Shown here piece after piece: positions 8,983 to 18,187 of a stretch of 64,000 nucleotides of DNA. Source of the stretch: Lacipirellula limnantheis (GTDB taxonomy: Bacteria; Planctomycetota; Planctomycetia; Pirellulales; Lacipirellulaceae); NCBI RefSeq assembly GCF_007746075.1, contig NZ_CP036339.1, positions 4,121,786 to 4,185,785 of the forward strand, written 5' to 3'. Position 1 is the stretch's first letter. The number at the start of each line of letters is the position of its first letter. The position numbers were made by a program, and so were the translations under genes. Below the pieces are notes generated by a model that ran no database searches, had not been told where the DNA came from, and saw only the letters and a list, made by a program, of their open reading frames with translations.

Positions 8983-11900
8983 GTGTCCGCCAACTCCCAT
9001 TACTACCGATTTTTGTACGCGATTGTCGCGATCGCCGTCACGCTGCTCGGCGCTCGAGCAGCCTCGGCCGGTGCCGAGCCCGATGGCCGTCCCAACATCC
9101 TGCTCGTCCTGATCGACGACGCCGGATTCGCCGACTTTCCATACTTCCAGGACGGTCGCCAGCGCATGCCCAACCTCGATCGTCTCTGCGACGAGGGACT
9201 TCGCTTCACGCAATTCTACGTCAACTCACCCATCTGTTCGCCATCGCGGGCGGCGTTCGTGACGGGCCAGTACGCCATTCGTTGGGGTATCACCAGTTAC
9301 ATCGACGCCAGTGACGACAATGCCCGTCGCGGGATGCGCGACTGGCTCGAACCATCGGCCCCGTCGCTCGCTCGCATCCTCCATGAAGCCGGCTACGCCA
9401 CCGCTCACTTCGGCAAATGGCACCTCGGCGGCGGCCGAGACATCGTCGCGCCGCTCATCGGCGAATACGGCTTCGACGAGTCGCTGACGCAATTCGAAGG
9501 CATGGGCGACCGCATTTTGCCGCTTCTCGACGCTGGCAGCGGCCGCCCGCCTGTCAAGTTTTCCCTCGGCGTCGCCAGCGAGCGGCTCGGCCACGGCAAG
9601 GTCCGCTGGGTCGAGCGGAGCCAGGAAACGAGCGAGTTCGTCAAGCCCGCCATCAAGTTCATGGAGCGCGCGGCAGCCGCCGGCAAACCGTTCTATGTCA
9701 ATGTCTGGCCCGACGACGTCCATACCCCGCTCCACCCGCCTCAGCACCTGCGCGGAGACGGCAGCAAGCGCGAACTGTACCTGGGCGTCCTCGAAAATAT
9801 GGACCGCCAACTCGCCGAGCTCTTCGATTTCATTCGCAACGACCCGCAACTGAGCCGCAATACCATCATTGTCGTCGCCAGCGACAACGGCTTCGAGCCT
9901 GGCGCAGGGTCGGCGGGCCCGCTGCGCGGCTCCAAGGGCAACTTGTACGAAGGCGGCGTCCGCGAACCGCTGGTGGTGTGGGGGCCCGGCCTGCTGGAGA
10001 AAAAGGCGATCGGTTCGACCAACGACCAGACGGTCATCTCCTCGATCGACGTCGTCGCGTCCCTGCTCGAAATCGTCGGCGTCGAGCTCCCGGCCAACGT
10101 GCAATTCGATGGCGAAGACCTCAGCGCCGCGCTCACCGGCGTCAGACCGCAGCAGCGTACCAAACCGCTCTGCTGGGTCCGCCCTCCGGATCGACCCGGT
10201 CAGGAGGGCGAAAACCTTCCTGACCTCGCCATCCGCAGCGGCAACTGGAAACTCCTCACGGAGTACGACGGCAGCCATCCGCAACTCTACGACATCGCTT
10301 CCGATCCCAACGAGCAACGTGATCTCGCGCAGCAGCACCCCGAAATGGTGCAAACGCTCACGTCGGAACTGCTCGATTGGCATCGCGCCGCAACGCCCAC
10401 GAGCGCCGCGGCAACGGCGCCTCGCCAGTTCGCCAATCCCATTTTTGAAGGCGCTGATCCCTGGATCATTCAGCACGACGGCAAGTACATTGCCTGCCTC
10501 TCCGACGGCAATCGCGCCGTCGCCCTCCATTTCTCTGACGACCTCACGAAACTCGGACCGAAGCACATTGTTTGGGAAGCCCCAGCCACCGGCCCCTATT
10601 CGCGCGAGGTTTGGGCGCCGGAACTCCACCATCTCGACGATCGGTGGTACATCTACGTCGCCGCCGATGACGGCGACAATCGCAATCACCTTAGCTACGT
10701 CCTGGAGTCAAAGGGCGACGACCCCCTCGGACCTTACGAGCTGCGCGGCCCAATCTACACCGGCGACGACCCCGCACAGAAAAAAGACAACCGCTGGGCG
10801 ATCGACGCCACCGTTTTCGAACATCACAAAAATCGCTTGCTCATTTGGTCCGGCTGGGCTGCCGACAGCGACGAGCAGTGGCTGTACATCGCCCCGCTCA
10901 AATCGCCTTGGGAACTGGCCGGCCCGCGCGTCAGGCTCTGCCACAATGCCGACCATCAGTGGGAGCGCGTTGGCGAACTCCCGGACCAGCGCGGCCTCCA
11001 CGAGGGACCGCAAATCCTCCAGCACGACGGTCGCACCTTCATCATATATTCCGCCAGCAGCTCGTGGCAGCCGACCTACAAGCTGGGCATGCTCGAGTTG
11101 CAACGAGATGGCGAACCGCTGAATCCGGCAGATTGGATCAAGCACGATCAGCCTGTATTCGTCGGTACGGAAGACACCTACGGAGTCGGCCACGCCTCAT
11201 TCGTCAAATCGCCTGACGGCGCGGAAGACTGGATTGTCTACCATGCCAAGCGCGACCGCAGCGACGGCTGGGCTCGCGCCGTGTTCGCGCATCCCTTTAC
11301 CTGGGGCGCCGATGGGCGACCATGCTTCGGCGCGCCGGTAAAGGCCGGCGAGTTGCTCAAACTTCCCAGCGGCACGCCAGCGCCGGCCGTTAAACGAGGC
11401 GCTTGCGATTGGCCGACATTCCACTCGCTCGAGGGCTGGACCTACTATGGCCATCACCAGATGTTGAAGATCGACGCGGGCCAGCTTCTCCTCGGCGTCC
11501 CGCCGAAAGATCCCGCCAATACGTATCGCAGCGGAGAGAAGGCGGTGCTCAACGACGGCCGTTGGTCCGATCTCAAAGTCGCCGCCACAATTCGCGTCCT
11601 CTCGGGCGATCGCGACGCCGGAATCCTGTTTCGCGTCCAGCGCCCCGCCGTCGGCTTCGACGCCCAACAGGGCTACTTTGCCGGCATCATTCCAGGCTCC
11701 GATCGCGTCATCCTTGGCGCCACCGACGGTCGCCATTGGCGCCACATTGCCGACGCCCCGGCCGACGTCGAAGTCGGCAAAGACTATCGCCTGGAAGCGA
11801 CCGCCCGCGGCGATTCCATCACGCTCGCGCTCGACGGACGGCAAGTTCTGCAAGCTACGGACGCAGCGTTCACCCGCGGCAGCATTGGTCTTCGCGTCGT

Positions 11901-12096
11901 CGACTCCGAAGCGGCATTCAGCAACGTCTCGATCGAACCGCTCAAACGCCGCCCGCAGCGACCCAAACCCTTACGCGCTCCCGCGAAATCCGCCTCCTCG
12001 CACAGGTCGCTTCAGCCACCAGGCCAGCGGCGCACCACGCTAACCGCGCACGCCAATCAACCTTTTGCCCTGTGCGCGCCCTCCCCGTTGTGGTGA
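8983..12096 (+). CDS. Secreted sulfatase - GH43-like glycosidase - lectin-like fusion
   Basis: A 1037-residue multimodular exoenzyme. GTG at 8983 is preferred over TTG at 8935 because GAGAGG precedes it and a signal peptide follows (YAIVAIAVTLLGARAASAGA). Module 1 (about residues 25-470) is an S1-type sulfatase: PNILLVLIDDAG metal site, Cys85 in CSPSR (the formylglycine position), GKWHLGG and ASDNGFEPG. Module 2 (about 480-745) looks like GH43, with a plausible triad of Asp492 (GADPW), Asp608 (AIDATVF) and Glu674 (LHEGPQ), the order and spacing usual for the family. Module 3 (about 805-985) resembles a LamG/DUF1080-type carbohydrate-binding domain. The likely substrate is a sulfated arabinan-, xylan- or galactan-like polysaccharide. 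The combination of modules in one chain is seen directly; the substrate is inferred. Confidence 0.87.
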   Translation: MSANSHYYRFLYAIVAIAVTLLGARAASAGAEPDGRPNILLVLIDDAGFADFPYFQDGRQRMPNLDRLCDEGLRFTQFYVNSPICSPSRAAFVTGQYAIRWGITSYIDASDDNARRGMRDWLEPSAPSLARILHEAGYATAHFGKWHLGGGRDIVAPLIGEYGFDESLTQFEGMGDRILPLLDAGSGRPPVKFSLGVASERLGHGKVRWVERSQETSEFVKPAIKFMERAAAAGKPFYVNVWPDDVHTPLHPPQHLRGDGSKRELYLGVLENMDRQLAELFDFIRNDPQLSRNTIIVVASDNGFEPGAGSAGPLRGSKGNLYEGGVREPLVVWGPGLLEKKAIGSTNDQTVISSIDVVASLLEIVGVELPANVQFDGEDLSAALTGVRPQQRTKPLCWVRPPDRPGQEGENLPDLAIRSGNWKLLTEYDGSHPQLYDIASDPNEQRDLAQQHPEMVQTLTSELLDWHRAATPTSAAATAPRQFANPIFEGADPWIIQHDGKYIACLSDGNRAVALHFSDDLTKLGPKHIVWEAPATGPYSREVWAPELHHLDDRWYIYVAADDGDNRNHLSYVLESKGDDPLGPYELRGPIYTGDDPAQKKDNRWAIDATVFEHHKNRLLIWSGWAADSDEQWLYIAPLKSPWELAGPRVRLCHNADHQWERVGELPDQRGLHEGPQILQHDGRTFIIYSASSSWQPTYKLGMLELQRDGEPLNPADWIKHDQPVFVGTEDTYGVGHASFVKSPDGAEDWIVYHAKRDRSDGWARAVFAHPFTWGADGRPCFGAPVKAGELLKLPSGTPAPAVKRGACDWPTFHSLEGWTYYGHHQMLKIDAGQLLLGVPPKDPANTYRSGEKAVLNDGRWSDLKVAATIRVLSGDRDAGILFRVQRPAVGFDAQQGYFAGIIPGSDRVILGATDGRHWRHIADAPADVEVGKDYRLEATARGDSITLALDGRQVLQATDAAFTRGSIGLRVVDSEAAFSNVSIEPLKRRPQRPKPLRAPAKSASSHRSLQPPGQRRTTLTAHANQPFALCAPSPLW

Positions 12097-12179
12097 AATA
12101 CGCCCTATAGCGCTATCCGATTTCACTGGAACCTGCCGCCATCCCGTCCGAATCCTACTACGACCGCTTCCATCGCTGG

Positions 12180-14072
12180 ATGGAACTCGAAGCGAAAGCC
12201 GAGGCGCAGCGCCTCGCCGAGCGCCGCCAGGTCCGCACGCGCAAGACGGCCGAACGGACCGGCGAAACGCTCCTCGACCTCGCCATCGAAGAGCACCGCA
12301 CCGGCCTCAACGGTCGCCATCTCCTCACGCTGGTCAAGCGCAACCGCACGCTCGACCTGCCCTGGAACCGTCTCCGCATCGGCTCGCCAGTCCTGCTCAC
12401 GCCCCTCTCGGGCGACGAATCCAAAAACTATCCCGGCGTCGTCAGCGCGCGCACCTTCCGCTCGATTGAGGTGGCCTTCGATCATTGGGTCGACGGCGAC
12501 CGCTTCGATCTCGACCTCTCCGTCGACGAGGTCTCTCGCAATCGCGAACGGGCGGCGCTGCAATCGCTCCGCATGGCGAAAGGCCGCGTCGCCGAACTCC
12601 GCCAGATCATTCTCGGCCCGTTCGACGAAACGAACCACCGCGACCGTCAACCTCGCTTCCGCGCTCACGCGCCCATCGCCGAACACGAGCGCCCGGTCGC
12701 CGAGCATCCGTCGGCCCACCTCAACGCCTCGCAACAGGAAGCGATCCGCTTCGCGCTCTCCGCCGAGGACCTCGCCATCATCCACGGCCCTCCCGGCACC
12801 GGCAAAACCACGTCGGTCGTTGAGTTCATCCGCCAGGCCGTCGAAGAAGGCAGTCGCGTCCTCGCCTGCGCACCCAGTAACACGGCCGTTGACAACCTGC
12901 TCGAACGCCTCGTCGTCGCCGGCGTCCGCGTCGTCCGCGTCGGCCACCCAGCTCGCGTGATGGAACGCCTCCGCCAACACACGCTCGACTCCGTCGTCGA
13001 GTCGCACGAACACATGCGCTGGGTCAAAGAACTCTACCGCACCGCCGAGGCCCTCTTCAAGAAGGCGGACGGCGACTCCCGCTCCCGCCATGCTTACGCC
13101 GCGAAGGCGGAATGGCGCCGCGAGGCCAAACAGCACAAGGCCGACGCCCGCCGCCTGGAGCGCGACATCATCGCCGACGTGCTCGATTCGGCCGACGTCA
13201 TCTGCGCTACGACGACCATCGACGAAGACGTGTTGGGCGACCGCACGTTTGACTGGGTCGTCGTCGACGAGGCCTGCCAATCGACCGAATCGGCCTGCTG
13301 GATCCCGCTATTACGGGCCGATCGCATCCTCCTCGCCGGCGACCATTGCCAACTCCCGCCGACGGTCCTCGCCAAGGAAGCCGCCGCCCAGGGCTACGAC
13401 CGCAGCATGATGCAGCGTCTCGTCGAGCGCTACGGCGACGCGATCACGCGGCAGCTCACCGTGCAGTACCGCATGCACGAAGCGATCATGGATTTTTCAT
13501 CGGAGCAGTTTTACGGCGGCACGCTTCTCGCCGACGAGACGGTCCGCAACCACACGCTTGCCGGCTTAGCGGGCATCGAAGAATCCCCCTTCACGCAAGC
13601 GCCGCTCGAGTTCATCGATACCGCCGGCGCCGACTACGACGAACGCCAAGAAGAAGATGGCCTCAGCCGTCTTAACCCCGACGAAGCCGCGCTCGTCCTC
13701 AAGAAAGTCGACAAGTTGATCGCCGCCGGCCTCCCCGCCGCCGACGTCGCGGTGATCGCCCCCTACGCCGCCCAGGTCCGCTGGCTCCGCCAGCACGCCA
13801 CGCACGACGAACTCGAAATCGACACGGTCGACGGATTCCAAGGCCGCGAGAAAGAAGCGGTCGTCATCAGCCTCGTCCGCTCGAACCGGCAAGGCGAAAT
13901 CGGCTTCCTCGCTGACACCCGCCGCATGAACGTCGCCCTCACCCGCGCGCGCCGCAAGCTAATCGTCATCGGCGACAGCGCCACCCTCGGCGCCCACGCC
14001 TTCTACGCCGCCATGCTCGACTACTTTCAAGCCCACGACGCCTACCACACGGTTTGGGAAGAGATGGAATAA
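12180..14072 (+). CDS. SF1 DNA/RNA helicase, IGHMBP2/Upf1-like
   Basis: A cytoplasmic 630-residue superfamily 1B helicase. Walker A is GPPGTGKT at residues 203-210, Walker B is VVVDEACQ, followed by LAGDHCQLPPTV (motif III), QYRMH (motif IV) and the C-terminal VDGFQGREKEAV and NVALTRARRKL motifs. The N-terminal beta-barrel region (1B-type, residues about 30-130) is typical of the IGHMBP2/Upf1 group. Helix-forming sequence resembling the family N-terminus (ESYYDRFHRW) continues in frame upstream of the first ATG, back to a stop just before 12126, so a non-ATG start such as CTG at 12126 is possible. The role is probably in nucleic-acid unwinding or R-loop/RNA processing; it has no operonic partner. 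Confidence 0.88.
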   Translation: MELEAKAEAQRLAERRQVRTRKTAERTGETLLDLAIEEHRTGLNGRHLLTLVKRNRTLDLPWNRLRIGSPVLLTPLSGDESKNYPGVVSARTFRSIEVAFDHWVDGDRFDLDLSVDEVSRNRERAALQSLRMAKGRVAELRQIILGPFDETNHRDRQPRFRAHAPIAEHERPVAEHPSAHLNASQQEAIRFALSAEDLAIIHGPPGTGKTTSVVEFIRQAVEEGSRVLACAPSNTAVDNLLERLVVAGVRVVRVGHPARVMERLRQHTLDSVVESHEHMRWVKELYRTAEALFKKADGDSRSRHAYAAKAEWRREAKQHKADARRLERDIIADVLDSADVICATTTIDEDVLGDRTFDWVVVDEACQSTESACWIPLLRADRILLAGDHCQLPPTVLAKEAAAQGYDRSMMQRLVERYGDAITRQLTVQYRMHEAIMDFSSEQFYGGTLLADETVRNHTLAGLAGIEESPFTQAPLEFIDTAGADYDERQEEDGLSRLNPDEAALVLKKVDKLIAAGLPAADVAVIAPYAAQVRWLRQHATHDELEIDTVDGFQGREKEAVVISLVRSNRQGEIGFLADTRRMNVALTRARRKLIVIGDSATLGAHAFYAAMLDYFQAHDAYHTVWEEME

Positions 14073-14075
14073 TTG

Positions 14076-14165
14076 TGAATGACCGAATGACGAAATCCGA
14101 ATGACAAATGAGAAGAACGCTTGCGCGCATCTCATTCGTCATTCGGATTTCGTCATTCGTCATTT
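14076..14165. repeat. Palindromic intergenic repeat, copy 1
   Basis: A long imperfect inverted repeat: the left arm at 14076-14114 contains GAATGACGAAATCCGAATGA and the right arm at 14129-14165 contains its near-exact reverse complement, with a short G/C loop between. A second copy lies at 30472-30552. It sits between the helicase stop and the amidase start. Confidence 0.85.
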
Positions 14166-14195
14166 CCCCCCGCATCCAGTAACCAGCATCCTGCC

Positions 14196-14885
14196 ATGCG
14201 AACTCTGCTCCTAACGATCCTCGCCCTCCTCCCCGCCTTCGCCCACGCCGCCGCCCCGCGCCCGACGAACATCGTCACGTGCGAAGAGTGGAAATCCGAC
14301 CCCGCCCCCATTCCCGACGAGCGCAAGCACACCCCGCGGTACATCACGCTCCACCACGCCGGCGTCCTCTGGACCAACAGCCAGACGCCCGAGCAGTTCC
14401 TCCGCAACATGCAAGCCTGGGGCAAGCGCCGCCCCGAGATCGAACAACCGCCGCGCAACACCTATTGGCCCGACCTGCCGTATCACTTCCTCATCGCCCC
14501 CGACGGCCGCATCTTCGAGGGCCGTCCCGTCGAGTACGAACCCGAATCGAACACCAAGTACGAACTCGCCGGCAATCTCGGCGTCGAAATGATGGGCGAC
14601 TTCAACCAACAGCGTCCCAGCCCCGCGCAGCTCGAATCAGCCGTCCGCCTCGCCGCCTGGCTCGCCGACGCGCACAAGATCGCCGCCGACGACATTCGCA
14701 CGCATCAGGACGCCGCCCCAGGCAGCACCACCTGCCCCGGCGCCGACTTCTACCGCTACTTCAACAGCGGCGAATTTAAGCAGTGGGTTCAGCAAGTCCA
14801 ACAGGGCCAAGAACCGCAGATCATCCCCGGCGCCCCGCTCCCCGACGGCCCAGTGGAAGTCATCACCGAGACCAAGAAAAGGTAG
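14196..14885 (+). CDS. N-acetylmuramoyl-L-alanine amidase (PGRP/Amidase_2 family)
   Basis: A 229-residue exported amidase that cleaves the lactyl-peptide bond of peptidoglycan. The start at 14196 gives a clean signal peptide (MRTLLLTILALLPAFAHAAA); the frame is open further upstream but only through the repeat. Zinc ligands are visible: His53 or His54 in TLHHAG, His170 in RTHQD and Cys180 in TTCPG, the H/H/C set of active PGRP amidases. LPYHFLIAPDGRIFEGR and NLGVEMMGDFN are family signatures. It is convergent with the next gene and follows the palindromic repeat. Confidence 0.9.
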   Translation: MRTLLLTILALLPAFAHAAAPRPTNIVTCEEWKSDPAPIPDERKHTPRYITLHHAGVLWTNSQTPEQFLRNMQAWGKRRPEIEQPPRNTYWPDLPYHFLIAPDGRIFEGRPVEYEPESNTKYELAGNLGVEMMGDFNQQRPSPAQLESAVRLAAWLADAHKIAADDIRTHQDAAPGSTTCPGADFYRYFNSGEFKQWVQQVQQGQEPQIIPGAPLPDGPVEVITETKKR

Positions 14886-15081
14886 CCGCGGCTCAACGAG
14901 TCGCTGGAGCCGGTAGATCAGGCACCTTCCTTTCTTCGTCAACCGTAGGGCTCGACACGCCCACGCAAAGTGCAACAGCGGCAACGGCTCAGGCACGGAT
15001 TCTCAAACGACAACCGGCAGCGCCAATCCACCGGCGACGCCGCATCGTCCGTCTCGAAGCGATGCCAAGATCGCCGCACAA

Positions 15082-16788
15082 CTAGTCCGCCGCCACTTCG
15101 CCGGCCGACTCCGCCGCCGCTGGCTTGGCGGCCTCGGCGCTCGCCGTCTCCGTCACCTCGCGCGCCGCTTCGATGCCATTGGAATAGAGCGGCAAATGGC
15201 GATAGTACACTTCCAACATGTACGTCGAGAGGCATGTGACGTACAGCCGCCCGGCCGACGCTCCCCACTGGTCCCGCTGCGGATCCCAACTCCCGCGCTC
15301 GCGACCCGTCCGCACCTGATGCTCCGGCAGCGTCTGTCGCATGACCTTATTCCATTCGACCCACGACTTGCCCCCCATGTGATGCATCACCTGCGTCGCG
15401 TAATACCAGTAGTAGACGTTGCGCTCCTCCCAATTCACCGGGTGGTCCGCGACGTAGGCGACGCCGCGCACCAGCGGCTTGCTATCCTGCTTCCAGCCGA
15501 GATACTGCCGACACAGCAGCGCCTCGGCCGTCATCGCCGGCGTCCCCCCTTGCCCCCGTTGATACGCGTACTGGCTGCCTCCCTTGCTGGAGACCATGTC
15601 GAGAAACCCGCTCACCCGCGCTAGCGTCTCCGACGGCACCTCGAGCTTCGCCATCCGCGCGCTTTGCAGCGCCATCACAAACCAGCCCGTCACCGACATG
15701 TCCGAATCTTCAAACGGGTAGTAACGCCAACCTCCCTCTTTCGACTGAATCTTGACGCAGTACTGCACCGCTTGCTCGGCGTGCTCGCGCAACAGCGAGT
15801 CGTTCGTGATGCCGTATAGCTCGCAAATCGCAATCGTGCATTGCGCGTGCGTGTAGAGCCGATGATTCGACGGCGCCCGTTCAATCAAAAACTCGCCGTT
15901 CTTTTGCTGATGCCGCAGCAGCGCCTTCATCCCTCGCTGCACGGTGCGCCGATACGGCCCATCCTTCATATGCGTATGGCCGTCGCCCAAGTAAGCGATC
16001 ATCGCCATCGCCGTCGCGGCCAAACTGTTCTCCGCCATCGCCCCGTCGGCGTACGGACCGTCCAAACTCCACGAGCCGTCGCGCTGCTGCTGTCGACTCA
16101 GCCAGGCCAGCGCCGCCTCGACCGACTGCTGCGTCGTTCGATTGCCGCCGTACGCCTTCATCAGCGCCTCTTTGCGCCCCTCCTGCCGACCGCTGAGCGC
16201 CATGCCGATCGACGGCGCATCGATATCCGAAAACACCAACGTCCCATCGCCCGGCAAGTCGTTCAATTGCGGCGGCGCCGCGAACGGATCGTCCACGGCC
16301 GGAAGCGACGACAGCGAATAGGAGGGATCGAACGCCATCTCCGGATCGGAGTTCACCGCGTCGCCCACCGCGGGAACGTCCAGCTGCTCGCCCAGCGTCT
16401 CGGCGTAGATCTCTTCCACGGACGGGTCGTACGGCGCCATCTCAACGTCAATCGCCTCCTGCGCCACTTGATGAGCCCCGACCGCCACGAGGCCGAGCAT
16501 GATGATCAGCCCCATATGGAACACCATGCTCACCAACCAAGCCGGCGTCGCGCTGAGCAGCCGCGCCAGCCAGGTCCGCTGCATCGCCGGATGCTCGTCG
16601 TCGACCGTGAAGGCGTCGACCAGTAGTGACTTCGTCCCCGCGAACATCCTCCCGAAGAGCGACCGACGACGACGCCGGCGCACGAACGTAGGCCCCCGCA
16701 CCCCCGCAAATTCAGCGTCGGCCGCGACAATCGCTTCGGTCTCAACGACCGGCGGGCCTGGCGGTAACGGAGGCGGTTCGGGCAGCAT
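15082..16788 (-). CDS. Membrane-anchored prenyltransferase/squalene-oxidase-repeat protein
   Basis: A 568-residue protein. ATG at 16788 is chosen for AGGA upstream and the following proline-rich start (MLPEPPPLPPGPP). A basic RRRRRR patch (about residue 40) precedes one transmembrane segment (about 85-110, MVFHMGLIIMLGLVAVGA), then an acidic linker and, from about 200, tandem alpha-alpha repeats of the prenyltransferase/squalene oxidase type (WLSRQQQRDGSWSL, LLRHQQKNGEFLI, QSKEGGWRYYP). In Planctomycetes such proteins are common, membrane-bound and uncharacterised; the DxDD motif of real squalene-hopene cyclases is not seen, so cyclase activity is unlikely. Confidence 0.82.
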   Translation of the reverse strand: MLPEPPPLPPGPPVVETEAIVAADAEFAGVRGPTFVRRRRRRSLFGRMFAGTKSLLVDAFTVDDEHPAMQRTWLARLLSATPAWLVSMVFHMGLIIMLGLVAVGAHQVAQEAIDVEMAPYDPSVEEIYAETLGEQLDVPAVGDAVNSDPEMAFDPSYSLSSLPAVDDPFAAPPQLNDLPGDGTLVFSDIDAPSIGMALSGRQEGRKEALMKAYGGNRTTQQSVEAALAWLSRQQQRDGSWSLDGPYADGAMAENSLAATAMAMIAYLGDGHTHMKDGPYRRTVQRGMKALLRHQQKNGEFLIERAPSNHRLYTHAQCTIAICELYGITNDSLLREHAEQAVQYCVKIQSKEGGWRYYPFEDSDMSVTGWFVMALQSARMAKLEVPSETLARVSGFLDMVSSKGGSQYAYQRGQGGTPAMTAEALLCRQYLGWKQDSKPLVRGVAYVADHPVNWEERNVYYWYYATQVMHHMGGKSWVEWNKVMRQTLPEHQVRTGRERGSWDPQRDQWGASAGRLYVTCLSTYMLEVYYRHLPLYSNGIEAAREVTETASAEAAKPAAAESAGEVAAD

Positions 16789-17542
16789 GAGAAGTCCTAC
16801 CTTGGCCCGGCCGCAGATGACGCCGCCAACATGCCATGCCCCATTATAGCCACCCGCTGGCAATCGGCCCCTACAATTGAACCCCGCTCCGCCAACCCCG
16901 GACTGGTCGCTTGAGCGACCTGTCGGCCCCGCCCGAAAGCTCCCCAACCCAGAGCCGCCATCAACGCCCCGCCCCAATCAGCTCCTCTTCCAAACGCCAA
17001 CCCAACCGGCGCACCCGGACGCAGACCCAGACGAATCGCCGCCAACGGCTCGCGTCATTTCATCGCCCGGCTGACCTCCCGGTCAGACCTAAGTCCGACT
17101 TCCCAACTCGGCGCCTTCGCCTCTGCACGACAACTGTTCTCCCAAACCTGCCCCCCGATTCTTGGCAGCAAATAGGCGGCGACGGGCCCGCCTCAGGCGC
17201 CGCCGCCTGCTCAAAAAACTTTCAACTTTAGAACAGAAATTGGCCACCTGAATCGCTAGGATCAATCCGTCGCTTAACGCACAGCATCAATGACGTGCCC
17301 GCTGGCCGCAGGCGTCGCTGATCGGTCGCCCGGCATGCGTCTGGCGCAAGGGCCGAAGCCGGCGCCATCAACTAACAGCACATGATGATTGAGTTCTGTC
17401 ACCACCCGCTGGACAAAACCGTCAGCCGACGACGATCGCAACAAGTCGTCGCCGCCGTTAACGTTGCGCGCTCGTCGCACGACCTCAGAGGGCCGCAAGG
17501 ATCGGTTTTGTCCACTCAAATCGACTTGCGCGCCGCGACAAT
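16789..17542. other. Long intergenic region
   Basis: About 750 bases without a convincing gene. Open frames between 16870 and 17550 are proline/arginine-rich, lack ribosome binding sites and show no domain. The only structure seen is the 12-bp inverted repeat bracketing 17410-17514. Confidence 0.5.
17410..17514. repeat. Candidate MITE-like element with 12-bp inverted repeats
   Basis: TGGACAAAACCG (17410-17421) and its perfect complement CGGTTTTGTCCA (17503-17514) flank 81 bases. No transposase is nearby and no clear target duplication was found. It may be a miniature element or a remnant. Confidence 0.35.
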
Positions 17543-18151
17543 TCACTTCGCCAACACCCGCAGGCGCTTGAGCAGTCGATCGACGTTATCGGTCCGCTCC
17601 CCGGGCAACGCCTCGACCCTGGCCAGCAGCTTGGCCGCTTCGTCTCGATCAAGCGATAGTCCGTCGATCATGGCCCCAACCCCGCCAGCGTCGCTCGCCA
17701 ACAGCAACACCCGCGAGGGCGTCACGATCGTCGCCCCGTCCGCCAGCGTCACCCGAAATCGAGCGCTCACGGCAGCGGCCGCGGCGGCTGAGTCCTGCAA
17801 CCGATCCCACCTCACGAATCCACAAGCCACGCCGTCGCCCCGGGCTGGGATCGCCGTCGGGTGCCCCTCGCGCATCTCAATCCGAAAGTCGCCCGTTTTC
17901 ACAACGCCCAGACCATCGCCACCGGCAGTGTTGTCGGCGCCCGGCAAGACGACGCTTTCCACTACCTCGATGCCGACGCCCTCGACATCGGTCGCCGCGA
18001 TTCCCGAGTTCGCCAGCGCAATCACAAATGGCAACGGCGACTGCGACTCGTCAAGTCGCGTCTCGACAAACGAGACCTTCGCCCCGCCGGCTTCATCCCG
18101 GCAGCCCGAAACGAGTAGAATCAACGCCCCGACGAAGAGAAGTTTGGACAT
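17543..18151 (-). CDS. Hypothetical lipoprotein
   Basis: A 202-residue protein with a lipoprotein signal: MSKLLFVGALILLVSGC, lipobox LVSGC with Cys17 as the acylation site. The start at 18151 rather than 18178 gives the standard short basic n-region. The mature part has no domain I recognise: a beta-rich middle (VKTGDFRIEMREG, ARFRVTLADGATIVTPSRVLLL) and a C-terminal helical region (RDEAAKLLARVEAL, DRLLKRLRVLAK). It is divergent from the PQQ-propeller gene 36 bases away, so the two may share a control region. Confidence 0.6.
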   Translation of the reverse strand: MSKLLFVGALILLVSGCRDEAGGAKVSFVETRLDESQSPLPFVIALANSGIAATDVEGVGIEVVESVVLPGADNTAGGDGLGVVKTGDFRIEMREGHPTAIPARGDGVACGFVRWDRLQDSAAAAAAVSARFRVTLADGATIVTPSRVLLLASDAGGVGAMIDGLSLDRDEAAKLLARVEALPGERTDNVDRLLKRLRVLAK

Positions 18152-18187
18152 ATCCGCAGAATACCCGATCACCGCCAAGGAGGAACG

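Noticed and set aside
12123-13280. A 385-codon open frame on the minus strand
   Set aside because: It is antisense to the SF1 helicase; valine/glycine/aspartate-rich translation typical of a GC-rich complementary frame.
16877-17546. Several short frames on both strands
   Set aside because: Proline/arginine-rich, no start signals and no motif; probably non-coding.
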